This document shows, one piece after another, positions 12,783 to 14,697 of a stretch of DNA of 14,697 nucleotides. The translations under genes were made by a program, and so were the position numbers. Numbering within the stretch: position 1 is the stretch's first letter; every line of letters starts with the position of its first letter. Source of the DNA: Spirochaetales bacterium UBA4629 (lineage in GTDB: Bacteria > Spirochaetota > Spirochaetia > Sphaerochaetales > Sphaerochaetaceae); contig DHMZ01000099.1 in assembly GCA_002406055.1 (NCBI GenBank), positions 1 to 14,697 on the forward strand, in the 5' to 3' direction. The notes under the pieces are model-generated. The model did no database searches. It saw only the letters and a list, made by a program, of their open reading frames with translations, and was not told the DNA's origin.

Positions 12783-13343
12783 TTAGAAAATATTAACAAG
12801 AACAGAAAGAGCAACTTTTCCCTGCTTGAAAGATTCAAGATTCTTCATATCATTACGCTTTAAATAATCAATAATTGTAGAAAATGGAATTTTGTAATCA
12901 ACACTTAAGCCAAGGCCACCGATGTTAACACCAACTGCAGCACGAGCTAAAAGCTGAGAATTCTTTAAGACATCAAGTGTCTTTTCGATAGGCTGATTGT
13001 CAATAAGAACATCACCAGATGTGCTTACTTCAACAGGAAGTGAATAGCCTGCACCAAGTGCAAAATCAACAACCTGTAAGTCTAAACGAACGTTAGCAGT
13101 TAAAATTGTATTGTAAACACGGTTCTCGCCATTCTTTCCAAATAAAACGTTAGCAGCAAGGCCAAATGCACCAAGATTTAATCTTGCATCTGCACCAAAA
13201 TCGTAGTTTGATACTTCCTTATAAGAATCTAAAGAAGTAATATCACCTCCAAAACGTCCTGTAGCACCAACCTGTAAAACAGTTGCGAAAGCTGATGAAG
13301 CAACAAGTCCTAATACTAATAATATAGCTAAAATCCTTTTCAT
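12783..13343 (-). CDS. Small exported beta-barrel (outer-membrane) protein
   Basis: 186 residues, beginning with a canonical signal peptide (MKRILAILLVLGLVASSAFA, cleavage after residue 20). The remainder is built of alternating amphipathic strands and Gly-rich turns (GATGRFGG, FGADARLNLGAFGLAANVLFG, VDFALGAGYSLPVEV, ARAAVGVNIGGLGLSVDYKIPF) and ends ALSVLVNIF with a C-terminal phenylalanine. This is the hallmark of a BAM-assembled outer-membrane barrel of about eight strands. No specific family is recognised, and it may be a lineage-specific protein. The start has AAGGAG six bases upstream. The gene has its own promoter with a perfect TATAAT and its own terminator. The promoter-proximal block is shared with that of the large repeat protein, suggesting common control. 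Confidence 0.82.
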   Translation of the reverse strand: MKRILAILLVLGLVASSAFATVLQVGATGRFGGDITSLDSYKEVSNYDFGADARLNLGAFGLAANVLFGKNGENRVYNTILTANVRLDLQVVDFALGAGYSLPVEVSTSGDVLIDNQPIEKTLDVLKNSQLLARAAVGVNIGGLGLSVDYKIPFSTIIDYLKRNDMKNLESFKQGKVALSVLVNIF

Positions 13344-13385
13344 TTTGTCTCCTTTCTATGGTTTGACCCATAAAATATACGAGTT

Positions 13386-13429
13386 ATTATATACATAAAA
13401 AGGGATTAATGTCACAAAAAGTTACAATT
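13386..13429 (-). promoter_or_regulatory. Promoter and upstream element of the 186-residue beta-barrel gene
   Basis: TATAAT (13391-13386) is preceded at 18 bp by GTGACA (13415-13410; 5 of 6 matches). The -35 is the end of a 20-bp block (13429-13410) that matches the block at 8195-8176 in 17 of 20 positions. The predicted 5' UTR is about 35 bases. Confidence 0.65.
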
Positions 13430-14016
13430 TAACCTGTAATTTCAACATCAAACTGTCTAATAATGTCGATAACTTGGCCCATATCAAGCTTCGCCTTGTA
13501 TAGTTCCGATTTGTTTTCGCTAAGGCGTATAGAGACCAGGGTAGAGTTTTTAAGAGACAAAAAGGAAAGTGGTGTATTAAAAAATGAAGATCTAGTTAGA
13601 TCTGTCTCCTCTATCTTTACATTCTTTGTTTTTATAGAAGAAAAAGAAGAGTCAGTAAAAGATGAAGAGAGAATAGAGAAATCAGAACAAAATGACTCAT
13701 CTAAAGAAAAATAACGTGCAACAGAGTCTTCTATTCTTACATTCTTTACAGATGCATTATCCATCATTGTTCCTGTGAATAAGCAATTTGAAAATGTGAT
13801 GTTGCGAAGTGCCGCTTTCGAAAAAGAGGAAGAAAGAAACTTACAACCATTAAAGACGGTATTTGTTATTACTGCGTCAAAAAAGCATGCAGAAGAAAAA
13901 TCACAAGAGGTAAAGACACTATCACTTATGGAATAAAATGAGAAATCTTGGCTAACAAAACCACCCTCATTCTCATCGACGTATTCAATAAGCTTGTTTG
14001 TGAAATCGACTATCAC
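13429..14016 (-). CDS. Pentapeptide-repeat-like protein
   Basis: A 195-residue protein starting at GTG (14016-14014), which overlaps the hisIE stop as GTGA. Residues from about 20 to 165 show a five-residue periodicity with Phe/Leu/Ile at the central position and small Ser/Cys/Asn flanks (DFSFYSISDSVFTSCDF, NTVFNGCKF, NITFSNCLF). This is the pattern of a right-handed quadrilateral beta-helix. It is unusually rich in Ser and Phe, and the classic A(D/N)Lxx form is rare, so detection by profile may be weak. The tail LDMGQVIDIIRQFDVEI resembles the closing helix seen in many pentapeptide-repeat proteins. Some relatives (Qnr, McbG) mimic DNA and protect gyrase, but nothing here proves that role. 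Translational coupling to hisIE is likely. Confidence 0.72.
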   Translation of the reverse strand: MIVDFTNKLIEYVDENEGGFVSQDFSFYSISDSVFTSCDFSSACFFDAVITNTVFNGCKFLSSSFSKAALRNITFSNCLFTGTMMDNASVKNVRIEDSVARYFSLDESFCSDFSILSSSFTDSSFSSIKTKNVKIEETDLTRSSFFNTPLSFLSLKNSTLVSIRLSENKSELYKAKLDMGQVIDIIRQFDVEITG

Positions 14017-14624
14017 CTTGAATGGCGATCCTTCAGTACATCAACAACATCAGAAAGCGTACAATCTTTCTGAGCTAGCAAGACAAGGTAGTGATACATC
14101 AAATCAGCAGCCTCTCCTAAGAAAAGCTCCTTGTTGTTATCTTTACTAGCAATAACAAGTTCGACAGCTTCCTCACCCGTTTTTTGTGCAATTCTATTTA
14201 AGCCACGAGAAAAAAGATGGTTAGTATAACTACCTTCAACAGGATTAAGTCTTCGATCCTGAATAACAGACTCAAGGTAGAACAAAAATTCAGGCGAAGA
14301 GAAATCTCCAGGTTGATTGTCTTCTCCAAAACATGTATCAGAGCCAGTATGACAGACAGGGCCAGTTGGCATAGCCTTTACTAAGAGAGTATCGCCGTCG
14401 CAATCGACAAGTATTTCCCTAACTTTAATGTAATTTCCACTGTTCTCGCCCATAACACGAATGCGCCCTTTACTGCGAGAATAAAAGGTAACGAGCCCAC
14501 GCTCTAAAGTAAGCGTATATGCTTCCTCATTCATAAAGCCCACAGTTAAAACATTTCGTGTAACAGCATCCTGGACAACAGCAGGAACTAAACCATCTTT
14601 ATACTTTGAAAAGTCGATTGTCAT
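14013..14624 (-). CDS. hisIE: Bifunctional phosphoribosyl-AMP cyclohydrolase / phosphoribosyl-ATP pyrophosphatase
   Basis: 203 residues catalysing steps 2 and 3 of histidine synthesis: PR-ATP to PR-AMP (HisE), then ring opening to ProFAR (HisI). The HisI domain (about 1-108) has GFMNEEAY, a TFYSRSKGRIRVMGENSGN segment, the Mg site D74-C-D76-x-D78, and Zn ligands C91-H-T-G with C98. The HisE domain (about 112-203) has RIAQKTGEEAVE (144-155) and GEAADLMYHYLVLL (170-183). In the HisI signature the common 'TSGN' is 'NSGN' here. A GAGGGT ribosome binding site and a promoter lie just upstream. No other his genes are in the window. Its stop overlaps the start of the pentapeptide-repeat gene. Confidence 0.95.
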   Translation of the reverse strand: MTIDFSKYKDGLVPAVVQDAVTRNVLTVGFMNEEAYTLTLERGLVTFYSRSKGRIRVMGENSGNYIKVREILVDCDGDTLLVKAMPTGPVCHTGSDTCFGEDNQPGDFSSPEFLFYLESVIQDRRLNPVEGSYTNHLFSRGLNRIAQKTGEEAVELVIASKDNNKELFLGEAADLMYHYLVLLAQKDCTLSDVVDVLKDRHSR

Positions 14625-14640
14625 TTTACCCTCTTGTAAC

Positions 14641-14670
14641 AGTATCTTTTTTTTTATTTTTCCTTGTCAA
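14641..14670 (-). promoter_or_regulatory. Promoter of hisIE and the pentapeptide-repeat gene
   Basis: A perfect TTGACA (14670-14665) is followed by an A-rich 18-bp spacer and GATACT (14646-14641; 4 of 6 matches). The predicted start is near 14634, leaving a leader of about ten bases that contains only the ribosome binding site. There is thus no room for a his leader peptide, attenuator or T-box. Confidence 0.6.
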
Positions 14671-14697
14671 CATTTGTTCAAACAGCATATTTCAAGG

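Noticed and set aside
13463..13714. Plus-strand frame of 83 codons opposite the pentapeptide-repeat gene
   Set aside because: It is a shadow of the Ser-rich repeat coding strand, with no ribosome binding site, promoter or recognisable domain.
14625..14697. Histidine leader peptide, T-box or other attenuator upstream of hisIE
   Set aside because: The predicted transcript start leaves only about ten bases before the ATG, with no His codon run or hairpin.
1..14697. CRISPR array, integron, insertion sequence ends or tRNA-associated island
   Set aside because: No direct-repeat array, transposase with inverted ends or tRNA was found. The only mobile-type gene is the truncated Rpn tail at the left edge.

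Overview
This 14.7 kb, AT-rich window looks like a chromosomal segment of a diderm bacterium, most likely a host-associated spirochaete of the Sphaerochaeta/Treponema type. That assignment is inferred from two Sec-exported beta-barrel proteins ending in phenylalanine, the style of their signal peptides, and the low GC. No rRNA or marker gene confirms it. No tRNA, rRNA, CRISPR array or complete mobile element was seen. Coding density is high, and the longest gene-free stretch is about 200 bp.

Layout from left to right. The 3' end of an Rpn-type nuclease/transposase gene (1-161, +) converges on a minus-strand pair made of a BASS-family transporter followed by a ROK-family repressor (2420 down to 165). 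Divergent from that pair is hslO-rlmKL (2448-5575, +), joined by an ATGA overlap. rlmKL converges on a MazG-like nucleotide pyrophosphohydrolase gene (5945-5610, -) across a bidirectional terminator. Upstream of the latter on the same strand is a 697-residue exported protein (8094-6001, -) with a fibronectin-III-like domain, three copies of an unrecognised ~88-residue repeat, and a beta-barrel. Divergent from it is a LOG-family phosphoribohydrolase gene overlapping a yitT-like membrane protein gene (8295-9799, +). Next come a sugar-phosphate nucleotidyltransferase-like gene (-), radC (+) with a decayed fragment of a second radC just downstream, an M42 metallopeptidase (-), a 186-residue beta-barrel protein (-), and hisIE overlapping a pentapeptide-repeat gene (-).

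Functionally this is mostly housekeeping and stress biology: redox chaperone, rRNA methylation, nucleotide sanitation, DNA repair, peptide turnover and histidine synthesis. Two outer-membrane proteins and one small transporter/regulator unit are mixed in. The less ordinary signals are these. (i) The triple-repeat outer-membrane protein. (ii) A 20-bp element, 17/20 identical, upstream of a perfect TATAAT in front of both outer-membrane protein genes. (iii) A terminator hairpin placed directly before the ribosome binding site of the gene that follows each of them. (iv) Several genes with no Shine-Dalgarno sequence but a promoter positioned so that transcription would start at or next to the start codon. 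(v) A ROK repressor that keeps the zinc site but has lost the catalytic Asp and the sugar-binding Glu. (vi) The relic radC fragment, which carries synonymous changes.
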